From positions 1 through 64,000 of the forward strand of contig NZ_JAPFPY010000024.1 of assembly GCF_026240945.1 (NCBI RefSeq): 64,000 nt of DNA. Direction: 5' to 3'. Of the stretch, positions 26,319 to 35,417 are shown piece after piece; position 1 is the first letter of the stretch, and the number at the start of each line of letters is the position of its first letter. The position numbers were made by a program, and so were the translations under genes. The stretch is from Mycolicibacterium sp. J2 (GTDB taxonomy: Bacteria > Actinomycetota > Actinomycetes > Mycobacteriales > Mycobacteriaceae). Under the pieces are notes generated by a model. The model had not been told where the DNA came from. It did no database searches and saw only the letters and a program-made list of their open reading frames with translations.

Positions 26319-26339
26319 ATCCTGAGAATACGCTCGATG

Positions 26340-27272
26340 TCACGCCGATTTCGGGTCCGGCGCCGGCCGCGGCCAGTCCCGCGCCGGCAACGGTCCAGGC
26401 GGTGGGCGCAGCCGATCCAGCACGGCACGCAGCGGCGGCCAGTCGGCCCGTCCGCGCCGGGTGACCGCGTACGTGGTCAGCACCACGCTGGGGTCGGCCA
26501 GCTGCATGACCGTGACCCCGGGCATGGTGGGACGGCCCACCGGCAGCAGCCCGACACCATAGCCGCCGATGATCAGGTCCTCCACCAGGTCCAGGCTGTC
26601 GATCTGGTGGGCGATGCGCGGGGTGAACCCGGCCAAGGCGCCCAGTGCGCGCAGCGCCACCTCGTCGGCGGTGTTGCGCGAGTTCACGATCCACGTGCGG
26701 TCCGCGTAAGCGCTGATGTCCACCGGCCCGTCGGGGTGTCCGGTGTGCTCGGGCACGCCCAGCCCCCACCTGATGGACCACAGCGGCACCGTCTCCAGCA
26801 CCGGGCTCGGGGCAGCGGGTGCGAGGTTGTAGTCGTAGGTGAGCGCCAGATCCAGGTCGTCATCGGTCAGCAGACGGAATGCCTCGATCGGCTCGTATTC
26901 ACTGATCACCACGTCGATCCCGGGATAACGAGCGGTCAGCTCGGGCACGATCGGCAGTAGCGAGACCCGGATCCCGGTCGCAAAGCCCCCGACCCGCAAG
27001 GTGCCCGCGGGTTCGGCGTGCGGATCGAGATCCAGCCGGGCCGCGTCCAGGGCCGCCAGGATCGTCACGGCGTGATCGGCCAGGCGCCGGCCGGCCGGGG
27101 TGAGCCGGACGCGCCGGCCGTCGGGTTCGATGAGCGTGGCGCCGGTCTCCTTGGCCAGCGCGGCCAACTGCTGCGAGACCGTCGAGGTGGTGAGGTGGTG
27201 CGCGTCGGCGACCGCGCGCATCGAACCGAGCCGTGACAAGGTCAGCAACAGCTGCAGCCGGCGGGGATCCAT
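26340..27272 (-). CDS. LysR family transcriptional regulator
   Basis: A 310-residue regulator. The N-terminal helix-turn-helix (about 1-60; LGSMRAVADAHHLTTSTVSQ) is followed by a substrate-binding domain (about 88-290). It is divergent from the thioesterase gene at 27345, with 72 bp between starts, which is the classic layout for a LysR regulator and its target. No T-N11-A box stood out by eye. The effector is unknown. Confidence 0.88.
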   Translation of the reverse strand: MDPRRLQLLLTLSRLGSMRAVADAHHLTTSTVSQQLAALAKETGATLIEPDGRRVRLTPAGRRLADHAVTILAALDAARLDLDPHAEPAGTLRVGGFATGIRVSLLPIVPELTARYPGIDVVISEYEPIEAFRLLTDDDLDLALTYDYNLAPAAPSPVLETVPLWSIRWGLGVPEHTGHPDGPVDISAYADRTWIVNSRNTADEVALRALGALAGFTPRIAHQIDSLDLVEDLIIGGYGVGLLPVGRPTMPGVTVMQLADPSVVLTTYAVTRRGRADWPPLRAVLDRLRPPPGPLPARDWPRPAPDPKSA

Positions 27273-27344
27273 CTGCCCATTGTGCGGCGCCGGATCGGCA
27301 GGGGGTGAGCGACCGCGCCATCAGGCCTGTGCGACGATGCGCCG

Positions 27345-28154
27345 ATGGCACGTCCGTTTCACTTCAGCCAGATCCAGCAGGGTACCTTCGTGCCCACCGA
27401 GTACGCGCAAAGCCATTGGGGTGCCGATCACCTCAACGGGCCGGCCCTTGTCGGTCTGGTGGCGCGCACGCTGGAGCAGGAGTTCGGGCGGCCCGAATTC
27501 CTGCCGGCCAGGCTGACGGTGGATCTGTTCAAGGCCGCACGGGGCGTGCCGACCACCGTCAAACTTGCCTTGGTCCGCGACGGCCGGCGGGTCCGCAATG
27601 CCGAATGTGAGCTGATTCAGGACGGCGTGCCGATTGTCCGCGCGATCATGGTCCAGTACCGGCTCTCCGAGCCGCCCCGCGGGCGGGAATGGGTGCCCTC
27701 GGCGAGCTTTGCCGGTCCGGCCGCCCGGGACGACGACGGCGGCGTCGACATGGGCAGCGACGAGGTCGGCTGGACGAGTGCCATCGCCGATCACCAGAAC
27801 ACCTCACGAAAGCGTTTCGTCAACCGGACCATCGACGTCGTCGAGGGCGAGCACAATTCACCGTTCGTCCGTGCCGCCATGGTCGCCGAGGGCACCAGTC
27901 TGGTCACCAACCTCGGCACGGCAGGCGTCGGATATATCAACGGTGACCTGACGGTGGCGCTGTCGCGGTTGCCCCGTGATGAGTGGGTGGCCGTTCAGGC
28001 CGACTCGCACTGGACCGCCGACGGTATTTCGGTGGGGACGTCGACCCTTTTCGACAGTGCCGGCCCGCTCGGCACCGGCATGGTGACCGCCGTCGCCAAT
28101 CCGGGCGCGCAGATCGACTTCGCCAACGACCCGTTCCCGGACCGCACCCGTTGA
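27345..28154 (+). CDS. Thioesterase-like protein (acyl-CoA thioesterase double hotdog)
   Basis: A 269-residue protein of the TesB-like acyl-CoA thioesterase group common in mycobacteria. The N-terminal half has the hotdog segment FVPTEYAQSHWGADHLNGPA and the C-terminal half carries SHWTADGISVGTSTLFDSAG, including the family's Asp/Thr-containing strand. It may hydrolyse acyl-CoA. The acyl chain preferred is unknown. Its last 160 bp overlap the end of the convergent esterase gene. The LysR protein at 26340-27272 may regulate it. Confidence 0.8.
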   Translation: MARPFHFSQIQQGTFVPTEYAQSHWGADHLNGPALVGLVARTLEQEFGRPEFLPARLTVDLFKAARGVPTTVKLALVRDGRRVRNAECELIQDGVPIVRAIMVQYRLSEPPRGREWVPSASFAGPAARDDDGGVDMGSDEVGWTSAIADHQNTSRKRFVNRTIDVVEGEHNSPFVRAAMVAEGTSLVTNLGTAGVGYINGDLTVALSRLPRDEWVAVQADSHWTADGISVGTSTLFDSAGPLGTGMVTAVANPGAQIDFANDPFPDRTR

Positions 28155-29110
28155 GCCTGCGTCACCATCTTGGCGAACTCGCCCAGATGGGCAAGGGCGC
28201 GCCGACCTTCCGGTAGGACGTCGGCGGCGAGGGGAAAATCGTGAATCTGCCCGTGCCACAAGTGCAGATCGCATGGCGTGCCCGCATCCACGAGCCGGCG
28301 GAACATCAATTCCGCATCGGGCAGCAGGATTTCGCTGGTGCTCGCGTGGATGGCCACCGGTGGCATGTCCGTCAAATCTGCATCGGCGGGGGAGAGCACC
28401 TCCCTGCCGTCCTCGGCGGGCAGTGTCATTCCGCCGCGGCGCACCGCCCTGGCGAACATCGACAGCGCCCGCAGGGGGAACATGGCGCAACTGGCGGCAC
28501 CGCGGCGGGCCAGCTTGCGTTCGGGGTCCAGGTCGGTCAACGGCGAGATGGCAGCCACCCCGGCGGGTCGGGGTTCGCCACGGCGGATCATCTCCAGCGT
28601 GGTGGCAAGTGCCAGGAAGCCACCTGCAGAGTCACCGGCGATGACGATCTCCTCGGGTCGGTAGCCGCGGCGAAGCAGCCAGTCCAGCCCGTCCAGCGCG
28701 TCGTCGACCGCCGATGCCAGCCCGTGCGACGGCAACATCCGATAGGCGACGTTGAGCACCTCGGCGTCGGCGGCCTTGGCCAGCCTAGCCACCAGTGCGC
28801 GGTGGGTGTTCAACCCACACGTCAGAAACGCGCCGCCGTGCAGATAAAGGATGGCACGTCGGGTGTCGGCGCCGGGACCGATCAGCTCGGCCCGGCAATT
28901 CGGCAGCGCAATACGTTGTCTCACAGCTGATATCGGCTGGGGAACCAAACCGGCGATGCGGTCGATGGAGCCCATCGGCCAGCCAAGGTCAGGCTGCAGC
29001 GCCCACAATCGCACCGCATTCTTGACGAAGACGCGGCACCAGGCACCGAGCGCTACCGATTGCGGACTCCTGGACGTATGTATCCGGATCCCGCTCTGCA
29101 CTGATGCCAC
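27995..29110 (-). CDS. HSL-family alpha/beta hydrolase (esterase) with a long antisense tail
   Basis: A 371-residue hormone-sensitive-lipase-type esterase. The oxyanion motif HGGA is at 91-94, nucleophile S161 in GDSAGG, acid D265 in LLPDAE and base H290 in QIHDFP. Relatives in mycobacteria (Lip proteins) cut short acyl esters and end 20-30 residues after the catalytic His. Here the frame runs about 50 residues further, fully antisense to the 3' end of the thioesterase gene, which looks like loss of an earlier stop. The start is GTG at 29110; other nearby GTG codons are possible. Confidence 0.82.
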   Translation of the reverse strand: MASVQSGIRIHTSRSPQSVALGAWCRVFVKNAVRLWALQPDLGWPMGSIDRIAGLVPQPISAVRQRIALPNCRAELIGPGADTRRAILYLHGGAFLTCGLNTHRALVARLAKAADAEVLNVAYRMLPSHGLASAVDDALDGLDWLLRRGYRPEEIVIAGDSAGGFLALATTLEMIRRGEPRPAGVAAISPLTDLDPERKLARRGAASCAMFPLRALSMFARAVRRGGMTLPAEDGREVLSPADADLTDMPPVAIHASTSEILLPDAELMFRRLVDAGTPCDLHLWHGQIHDFPLAADVLPEGRRALAHLGEFAKMVTQAQRVRSGNGSLAKSICAPGLATAVTMPVPSGPALSKRVDVPTEIPSAVQCESA

Positions 29111-29182
29111 CTGTGCACCTTCTCCCGCCTCGACGTCCGGCTGGAATACCCTTGCGAGCGTTGGATAAACCTCGCCGTGAGC

Positions 29183-29776
29183 TCAATTCGGCAAGCAGTT
29201 CGCACAATCGGTGACGGTGGCTCGCATATTGCGTTCCATCATGGTCAGCGCCGCACGGCCCAAGTCCTCGTCGATATGGGCCACCACCTCGGCCGGTATC
29301 ACGATGTCGAAGTGCCGAACGTAGGCATCGAGCGCGCTGTACAAGATGCACTGCTCGGTCACCTGTCCGGTGAGGATGACGGTCTTGGTGCCGAGTCGTT
29401 GCAGCAGGTAATCCAGGGGCGTGGCGTAGAAGACGCTGTGTCTGACCTTGGTCAGGAACAACGCGTCAGGCCCCGGAATCAGCGGTTTCACCAGGTCCGG
29501 GCGCAGGCCGCCCGCCGCATCGCGCACCAAGTCTTCGGTGCTCGCGGTGAAATCACCGCGGTTGTCGTTGACGTACACCAGATCGACACCGTCGCGATCG
29601 CGGGCGTGGTCGATAAGGGCCGCCAGCGGTTCCACGATGGGTGCGACATTCGTCGCCAGCGCGTCGGCGTCTTCGTGGCGGTAGTCGTTGAACATGTCGA
29701 CCACCAGTAGGGCGCAATCACTCACCGGGGCCGGGTACCCGCATAACGATTGGATCACGCCTTTCATCACGATCAC
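29183..29776 (-). CDS. Isochorismatase-family cysteine hydrolase
   Basis: A 197-residue hydrolase with the catalytic set D27 (LLVVDMFND), K110 (FLTKVRHSVFY) and C143 (VTEQCILYSALDAY), typical of nicotinamidase/isochorismatase-like amidases that work through a thiolate. The substrate cannot be told from sequence: it may be an amide, a carbamate or a small biuret-like compound. It precedes the esterase gene on the same strand by 72 bp. An alternative start three codons on (MKGVIQ) is possible. Confidence 0.85.
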   Translation of the reverse strand: MIVMKGVIQSLCGYPAPVSDCALLVVDMFNDYRHEDADALATNVAPIVEPLAALIDHARDRDGVDLVYVNDNRGDFTASTEDLVRDAAGGLRPDLVKPLIPGPDALFLTKVRHSVFYATPLDYLLQRLGTKTVILTGQVTEQCILYSALDAYVRHFDIVIPAEVVAHIDEDLGRAALTMMERNMRATVTDCANCLPN

Positions 29777-30007
29777 CTAAGGAAACCAGGGAAACCTTGA
29801 AGAAGGTTCAGGAATTCCCCGCCCATCTGTGGCCCCCCTCAGCAGTATCCCCGAAAGTGCGAGCCATCTCACGCCCGCCGGCCGTAACGCCGGAATCCAT
29901 GGCAGACAGGCACGTTCGCCGGGTGCACGACCGGTTTCGATGGTCCCGTACGGTGGAATCCGGGTCGGGTAACAACATCTGAACGACTCGAAGGAATCCC
30001 ACTGATC

Positions 30008-30400
30008 ATGAAATCCATGTCGAATTCTCGAATGACCGTCGTGGCGCTGGTTGCCGGCGGCCTGCTCAGCGCGGGCGCCGCCACCCTGGCTCCGACGGCC
30101 TCGGCCGCGCCGGCGGACTGCAGCCGACAGGCACTGGACGCCACGGTGCAGCAGACCACGGGTGCGGCTCAGGGCTACCTCAACGCCCACCCGGGCGCCA
30201 ACCAGGCGGTCTCGGCCATCTACACGCAGCCTCGGGACGTGGCTGCGGCGAACATCCGGTCCTACTTCAACGCCAACCCGCAGGAGTATTACGACCTGCG
30301 CGGCATTCTGGCGCCGATCGGCGACAAGCAGCGGGCGTGCAACACACAGGTGCTCTCGCCCGAATTGGCTTCGGCGTACAGCGAATTCATGGCCGGCTGA
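30008..30400 (+). CDS. Haemophore-like secreted haem-binding protein
   Basis: A 130-residue exported protein. The signal peptide (about 1-37) ends in TASAAPADC, so cleavage after ASA is likely. The mature helical domain has two cysteines (APADCSRQAL, QRACNTQVL) and the layout of mycobacterial haemophores of the Rv0203 type (MHB domain), which capture haem outside the cell and pass it to MmpL transporters. No MmpL gene is nearby. The call rests on size, cysteine pattern and helical sequence style. Confidence 0.75.
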   Translation: MKSMSNSRMTVVALVAGGLLSAGAATLAPTASAAPADCSRQALDATVQQTTGAAQGYLNAHPGANQAVSAIYTQPRDVAAANIRSYFNANPQEYYDLRGILAPIGDKQRACNTQVLSPELASAYSEFMAG

Positions 30401-30452
30401 TGACACTCGGTTCCGTCGGTCACCCAGGTCCGGGTGGCCGACGGAACCGGTA

Positions 30453-30926
30453 TCAGGTTTTGACGACCTGCGTACCACCGGCCAGGTCGTCGTGCGCGCC
30501 TTGACGCCACGGACTGTTCTTGATCGACAGCGCGATGAAGATGTAGGCGGCGACGGCCAGCAACCAGCCGAGGTACGGGATCATCGCCAACAGGGTGAAC
30601 GAATTGCGGATGGCCGACTGCTTCAGGTCGGGATGGGGCCGGCCGTGCGGCCCACGGACCTCCAGGCCCAACACTTTCTTTCCGGGCGTCCAACCGACCG
30701 ACACCTCGAACGCGACGAAGTACACGAACGTCAAAAGACCCGAAAATAGGCCTGTGACAAGGATATTCGACAACCCTTGCAGCGCCACGACGGCGGAGAC
30801 GCTGGCAAGGTTGACGATGACACCGTCGATGACGCGTGCGAAGAAACGCCTGCCGAGATTACCGGCCACAGCGGGTTTGGGCGTGGGTGGCCGCCATGGC
30901 TGCGGTCCGAGGTCACCAGTGGTCAT
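30453..30926 (-). CDS. RDD family membrane protein
   Basis: A 157-residue protein with an N-terminal Pro-rich stretch and three predicted membrane helices. The defining Arg-Asp-Asp-like signature lies in RRFFARVIDGVIVN, and the family core WTPGKKVLGLEVRGPHGRP follows. Some RDD proteins take part in Na+/H+ exchange or membrane stress, but no function is established for this group. It is convergent with the haemophore-like gene (52 bp between stops). Confidence 0.85.
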   Translation of the reverse strand: MTTGDLGPQPWRPPTPKPAVAGNLGRRFFARVIDGVIVNLASVSAVVALQGLSNILVTGLFSGLLTFVYFVAFEVSVGWTPGKKVLGLEVRGPHGRPHPDLKQSAIRNSFTLLAMIPYLGWLLAVAAYIFIALSIKNSPWRQGAHDDLAGGTQVVKT

Positions 30927-31026
30927 GGCGTCAATCTACGCATAGCACCAACGTTTAGTCTTTCCGAACGATATGTCCGCAAATATCACGTGGACATGAA
31001 CATTCCGACTGCCGTTCAATGCAGGA

Positions 31027-31899
31027 ATGACCACCTCGACCGCCCGTGACGGGGCCCTGATGGCCATCGCCGCTATGTGCTCGGTGCAGCTCGGTGCCGC
31101 CATAGCCGTGGGGCTCATCGACGATCTCGGCGCCGAGGGCACCGCGTGGTTGCGTCTGTCCTGGGCTGGGGTGTTGATGCTAGTCCTGGTGCGGCCTCGG
31201 CCCTCGGCGTTCAGCCGATCGGCGTTCGGCACCTGTGTCGTGCTCGGCGTGGTGACCGCCGGCATCACGCTGCTGTTCATGATGGCCGTGGCCCGCATTC
31301 CGCTGGGGATCGCCAGTGCACTGGAATTCCTCGGACCGCTCGGCGTGGCAGTGGCCAAGGGCTCGGGCCGGCGCCGGCTGTTGTGGCCGGGGCTCGCGGT
31401 GGTCGGCGTGGTCCTGCTGACCGAGCCGTGGACCGGTTCTGTCGACCCGGTGGGCGTGCTGTACGCGCTGGGTTCGGCGGTGTGTTGGGGGCTGTACATC
31501 TTGTTGACCCAACGGGTGGGGGATGCGGTCGCCGGCATCACCGGCCTGGCCGTGTCCATGCCGGTGGCGGGCTTGGTGGCGACCGTGGTGGCCGGTCCGG
31601 CGACATTCGGTCGGGTCACCCCGCAGATCCTGCTGATCGGTGTCGGGCTGGCCATCCTGCTCCCGGTCATCCCGTTCGCCCTGGAATTGCTCGCGCTGCG
31701 CCGGCTCACCGCGGCGTCGTTCGGCACGCTGATGAGTCTGGAGCCGGCATTCGCCATGTTGATGGGCCTGATCATCCTGCGCCAGGTTCCGGCGCCGCCC
31801 GCCGTGCTGGGTATCGTCGCCGTCGTCACGGCCGGAGTCGGCGCCGCCCGCACCGGTGCGCGGTCGGCCCCGCCCGTCCCCGCCGAAGCCCTGACCTGA
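31027..31899 (+). CDS. EamA-family (DMT) transporter, RhtA-like
   Basis: A 290-residue permease of the drug/metabolite transporter superfamily with ten predicted membrane helices in two EamA repeats. The second repeat's SLEPAFAMLMGLIILRQ and the first's GIASALEFLGPLGVA resemble the RhtA homoserine/threonine exporter group, so amino acid or metabolite efflux is likely; the substrate is unproven. It is divergent from the RDD gene. A palindromic repeat begins 16 bp after its stop. Confidence 0.85.
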   Translation: MTTSTARDGALMAIAAMCSVQLGAAIAVGLIDDLGAEGTAWLRLSWAGVLMLVLVRPRPSAFSRSAFGTCVVLGVVTAGITLLFMMAVARIPLGIASALEFLGPLGVAVAKGSGRRRLLWPGLAVVGVVLLTEPWTGSVDPVGVLYALGSAVCWGLYILLTQRVGDAVAGITGLAVSMPVAGLVATVVAGPATFGRVTPQILLIGVGLAILLPVIPFALELLALRRLTAASFGTLMSLEPAFAMLMGLIILRQVPAPPAVLGIVAVVTAGVGAARTGARSAPPVPAEALT

Positions 31900-31914
31900 C
31901 GTGGCGGTTTGTCA

Positions 31915-31976
31915 GGCGAGCGCCCGTGTTTGCACAGCGACACGCCGCGTCCGCTGTGCAAACGGGGCCGCTCGCC
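31915..31976. repeat. 62-bp palindromic repeat, copy 1
   Basis: Two 25-bp arms pair at 22 positions (ends GGCGAGCG/CGCTCGCC, inner TTTGCACAGCG/CGCTGTGCAAA) around a 12-bp loop ACACGCCGCGTC. Copy 2 at 32367-32426 has the same arms and loop on the other strand. It is intergenic and may fold into a long hairpin in RNA, perhaps acting as a terminator. Confidence 0.85.
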
Positions 31977-32007
31977 GAGCGAGTGCCGCGCCGATACCCT
32001 CGGTGGC

Positions 32008-32358
32008 ATGGCTCAGGGTTTGTTCGCTTCGTCATTCGTCCGCGCGATCAACACCGGATTCGTCGCATTGATGCGCGCCCCGCTGATCGGCAGCCTGTTG
32101 CGCCGCGGCACCGTCGTCATCCGCTATCAGGGTCGCAAATCCGGCCAGACCTTCGAGCTGCCGGTCGGCTACCGACGCTCCGGTGACACCGTCACCATCG
32201 CGGTCGCCCTGCCGGACAAGAAGAACTGGTGGCGCAATTTCACCGGCGAGGGCGCGCCGTTGGTGTTCCTCGGCCTCGACGGGGCCGACCGTCCCGCGCA
32301 CGCCGTGGCGACCAGGGATGCCGGGGGAGCCGTCTCGGTGGCGGCGACCTTGACCTGA
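32008..32358 (+). CDS. DDN-like nitroreductase/quinone reductase family protein
   Basis: A 116-residue protein of the deazaflavin (F420)-dependent nitroreductase family (Ddn type), a split-barrel group abundant in mycobacteria that reduces quinones and nitro compounds. Seen are the amphipathic start (SFVRAINTGFVALMRAP), the RYQGRKSGQTFELPVGY strand and the WWRNF motif near the cofactor site. It is somewhat shorter than typical Ddn (about 150). It lies alone between the two copies of the palindromic repeat. The substrate is unknown. Confidence 0.78.
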   Translation: MAQGLFASSFVRAINTGFVALMRAPLIGSLLRRGTVVIRYQGRKSGQTFELPVGYRRSGDTVTIAVALPDKKNWWRNFTGEGAPLVFLGLDGADRPAHAVATRDAGGAVSVAATLT

Positions 32359-32366
32359 AACCCGCG

Positions 32367-32426
32367 GCGAGCGTGCGCATTTGCACACATGTGACGGCGT
32401 GTCGGTGTGCAGACGCGCACGCTCGC
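32367..32426. repeat. 60-bp palindromic repeat, copy 2
   Basis: Arms of 22 bp (GCGAGCGTGCGC... paired with ...GCGCACGCTCGC, two mismatches) surround a 16-bp loop. Read on the minus strand, its loop (CGACACGCCGTC) matches the loop of copy 1. It lies between the convergent DDN-like gene and potC. Confidence 0.85.
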
Positions 32427-32436
32427 GGAAAGTACG

Positions 32437-33267
32437 TCAGGCGTCGATCCGCTTGCGCCGGTAGAGGGTGCCGATCCCGAGCAGGAGCAGGCTGATCAGC
32501 AGGATGGCGGTGGCCAGCACGTTGATCTGAGGGGGCACCGCGGCTTTCACGGCCGCGTTGACGTACAGCGGGTAGGTCACGGTGGATCCGCTGACGAAGT
32601 AGGTGATGATGAAGTCGTCGAGCGACAGCGCGAACGACAGCATGCCCGCCGCGATGATGCCGGGGACGATCAGCGGCAGCGTCACCTTGAAGAAGGTCCG
32701 AGTCGGGCTGGCGCCCAGGTCCATCGACGCGTCTTCCAGGGTCCAGTCGAAACCGCGTACCCGTGCCCGGACGGTCATGGCGATGAAACTCACCTCGAAC
32801 GCCACGTGCGCGATCACGATGGTGGTGTAGCCGGCCGCCCAGTGCAGGTCCAGGAACAGCGTCAGCAGCGAGGCACCCATCACCACCTCGGGGGCGGTGA
32901 GCGGCAGCACCATGAAGGTGTCGACCGTTTTGCTGCCGCGGAATCGCTGGCGCACCAGGGCGATCGCGATCAGCGTGCCGAGGACCAGGGCGATCAGCGT
33001 CGATACGAACGCCACGTTGAGGCTGAGCTTGAGGGCGTCGACCAGGGCGGGGTACTTGAACGGGTGCAGCCAGTTGTCCAGGGTGAACCCCTGCCAGCTG
33101 TAGTTGAACTTGCCCGCCGGGTGGTTGAACGAGAACAGCACGATCACGAAAATCGGCAGGAACAGGTACAACAGCACGAGCCCCGCGACGATGCGCAGCG
33201 CCAGATCGCCCCACTTCGGCCGGGCCCGAACAGGTTTGGCTACCGACGGCTCGAGGGTGGCCGTCAT
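32437..33267 (-). CDS. potC: Polyamine-type ABC transporter permease PotC
   Basis: A 276-residue inner-membrane permease with six predicted helices. The EAA loop that docks with the ATPase is visible as DASMDLGASPTRTFFKVTLP. It pairs with PotB to form the channel for spermidine/putrescine-type substrates. It overlaps potB by 4 bp (ATGA) and ends the potA-potD-potB-potC operon; the palindromic repeat at 32367-32426 follows its stop. Confidence 0.9.
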   Translation of the reverse strand: MTATLEPSVAKPVRARPKWGDLALRIVAGLVLLYLFLPIFVIVLFSFNHPAGKFNYSWQGFTLDNWLHPFKYPALVDALKLSLNVAFVSTLIALVLGTLIAIALVRQRFRGSKTVDTFMVLPLTAPEVVMGASLLTLFLDLHWAAGYTTIVIAHVAFEVSFIAMTVRARVRGFDWTLEDASMDLGASPTRTFFKVTLPLIVPGIIAAGMLSFALSLDDFIITYFVSGSTVTYPLYVNAAVKAAVPPQINVLATAILLISLLLLGIGTLYRRKRIDA

Positions 33268-34139
33268 ACCAGGTCCTCCGTACCGAGCGCCCGGGTGTAG
33301 AGCAGAACCCCGATGAGGATCAACACCATCAGCCCGAGGCTCAGCGCGGCGGCGACGGGGTAGTCCTTGACCACCAGGAACTGCTTCTGGATGACGTTGC
33401 CGATCATCGTGGTCTGGGTACTGCCCAGGTAGTCGGCGTTGATGAAATCACCGACGGCCGGGATGAATACGAGCATGCTGCCGGCCAGCACTCCGGGCAG
33501 CGACAACGGCAGGATCACCTTGCCGAAGCTGCGGGTTCCCGTCGAGTACAGGTCGCGGGACGCTTCCAGCAGTCGCGGATCGATCTTCTCCAGGCTGACG
33601 TACAACGGCAGGATCATGAAGATGATCCAGTTGTAGATCAGACCGCCGATCACGGCCCAACTGGTCGAGAGCAGCCGTCCCTCACTGGGTAACAGGCCGA
33701 TCGTGTTGAGAAACGAGACCACCCAGCCGTCGTCGGCCAGGATGGTCTTCCAGGCCAAGGTCCGGATCAGGAAGGTCACGAAGAACGGCAGGATAACCAA
33801 TCCGAGGATCAGATTCTTGAATCTGCCTGCCTTGAAAGCGATCACATACGCCAACGGGAACGCCAGCAGCAGGCAGACCACCGTCGCGACGGCGGCATAG
33901 CCGAACGAGCGCAGGATCTGATCCTGATACAGCTCGAACGCCTTGCCGAAGTTACCGAAGTTCCAGTCGAAGGTCAGGGTCGGCAGATACACCGACCCAC
34001 CCGAACTGGACAGCGATGTCCGCGCCAGCGAAAACAGCGGCACCACGAAGAACACCGCGAGATAAGCCAGCCCGGGCAAGATCATCAGGTACGGAGCGAT
34101 CTTGCTGCGCTGCCTGCTACTGGTAGCGACACCAGCCAT
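33264..34139 (-). CDS. potB: Polyamine-type ABC transporter permease PotB
   Basis: A 291-residue permease with six predicted membrane segments and the EAA loop EASRDLYSTGTRSFGKVILP near residue 198. It works with PotC as the transmembrane pair. It follows the binding-protein gene by 31 bp and overlaps potC by 4 bp. The PotB/PotC assignment follows order and similarity to PotB/PotH-type permeases. Confidence 0.9.
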   Translation of the reverse strand: MAGVATSSRQRSKIAPYLMILPGLAYLAVFFVVPLFSLARTSLSSSGGSVYLPTLTFDWNFGNFGKAFELYQDQILRSFGYAAVATVVCLLLAFPLAYVIAFKAGRFKNLILGLVILPFFVTFLIRTLAWKTILADDGWVVSFLNTIGLLPSEGRLLSTSWAVIGGLIYNWIIFMILPLYVSLEKIDPRLLEASRDLYSTGTRSFGKVILPLSLPGVLAGSMLVFIPAVGDFINADYLGSTQTTMIGNVIQKQFLVVKDYPVAAALSLGLMVLILIGVLLYTRALGTEDLV

Positions 34140-34170
34140 CTATGCTGCTCTCCTCTGCAAGACCATCCGA

Positions 34171-35361
34171 TCAGCCGCCGGTGACCGCGGCGTACAGGTT
34201 GTTGTATTCCTGCGTCTGCTCGTCGGTCAGCGCCGCCCAGCTCTTGAGCCGCGCCTGCACGTCGGCCGGCGGGTTGATCAAGGGGTTGGCGCTGAGCTTG
34301 GGATCGATCTTGTTCAGTTCGTCGGTCATATCCGAGAGCACCGGCACGTACTGCGTGAACGCGACCAGCTTGGCGTAGTTCGCGCGGTCGTACACGTAGT
34401 TGATCCAGGCCTCGGCAGCCTTCTGGTTCTGGGTGGTGTACGGAATCACCTGGGTGTCGATGAACCAGTCACCACCGGACTCGGGCACCACGAACTTGAG
34501 GTCGGGGTTGTCGGCCTGCAGCTGCACCACGTCGCCCGAATAAGCCTGCGCGACAGCGATATTGCCGGCCGCGAGATCGTCGGAGTAGTCGTTGCCGGTG
34601 AAGCGCCGGATCTGACCCTTCTCCTTCTGTTCCCGTACCAGGTCCACGGCCTTGGTGACCGTCTCGGTGGTCGGATTCTCCGGCGAATTGCCCTGTGACT
34701 GCATGATCATGCCGAGGGCGTCCTGCACGTCGGAGAACAGGCTGACCCGGCCCTTGAACGCCGGATCCCACAGATCGTCGATCTTGGTGATGTCGCGCTT
34801 GGTGGCGGCCTTGTTGTACGCCAGCCCGACCATGCCGGTCATGTACGGCGCGGTGTACTTGCGGCCGGGATCGACCGAGGCGTTGAGCAGATCGGGACGC
34901 AGGTTCTTGCGGTTGGGAACGCCGGCGTCGCTGATCTCGTTGAGCCAGTTCAGGCCCTTGAGCCGCAGCGCCATGAACTGGGTCGGCACCACCAGGTCGG
35001 CGCCGATGTCCTGCTTACGCGACAGCGGCTCCTTGACCTTGGCGAACCACTGCTCGTTGTCGTTGAAATCCTCCTTGTAGTCGACCGTGAGACCGGTCGC
35101 CTTCTGGAAGGCGGCGACGAAGCCGTCGGCCATGTACAGCGGCCAGTTGGAGATACGCAGGGTGCCCGTGGCCGGACCACTGTCCTGGGTGGTGCTGCTC
35201 GGCGCCGAGCTGCCGCCGCCGTTGGAACCGCAGGCCGCCAGGAAGGACGGGCCCAGGATCGCCGCTGCGGCGGCCGCTGCACCGCCGCCGATGAAGCGCC
35301 GCCGGCTGGTCCGGTTGGCGGCCAAACGCGAGAACAGGCGAGGGTCGATCTCGTTGGACAT
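34171..35361 (-). CDS. potD: Polyamine-binding lipoprotein PotD/PotF type, Tat-exported
   Basis: A 396-residue extracytoplasmic binding protein. The N-terminus has a twin-arginine motif (TSRRRFIGG, about 18-26) followed by a hydrophobic Ala-rich stretch and a lipobox with Cys (FLAACGSN, about 44), so it is probably exported folded and lipid-anchored. The mature part matches bacterial spermidine/putrescine-binding proteins (SNWPLYMADGFVAAF, then WFIDTQVIPYTTQNQKAAEAW). The residues deciding which polyamine is bound were not assigned. Confidence 0.88.
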   Translation of the reverse strand: MSNEIDPRLFSRLAANRTSRRRFIGGGAAAAAAAILGPSFLAACGSNGGGSSAPSSTTQDSGPATGTLRISNWPLYMADGFVAAFQKATGLTVDYKEDFNDNEQWFAKVKEPLSRKQDIGADLVVPTQFMALRLKGLNWLNEISDAGVPNRKNLRPDLLNASVDPGRKYTAPYMTGMVGLAYNKAATKRDITKIDDLWDPAFKGRVSLFSDVQDALGMIMQSQGNSPENPTTETVTKAVDLVREQKEKGQIRRFTGNDYSDDLAAGNIAVAQAYSGDVVQLQADNPDLKFVVPESGGDWFIDTQVIPYTTQNQKAAEAWINYVYDRANYAKLVAFTQYVPVLSDMTDELNKIDPKLSANPLINPPADVQARLKSWAALTDEQTQEYNNLYAAVTGG

Positions 35362-35417
35362 GCGGGACCTTTCGTGAAATCTGATTCAACTAGGGGGACA
35401 GGAGAACTCGCGACCGG

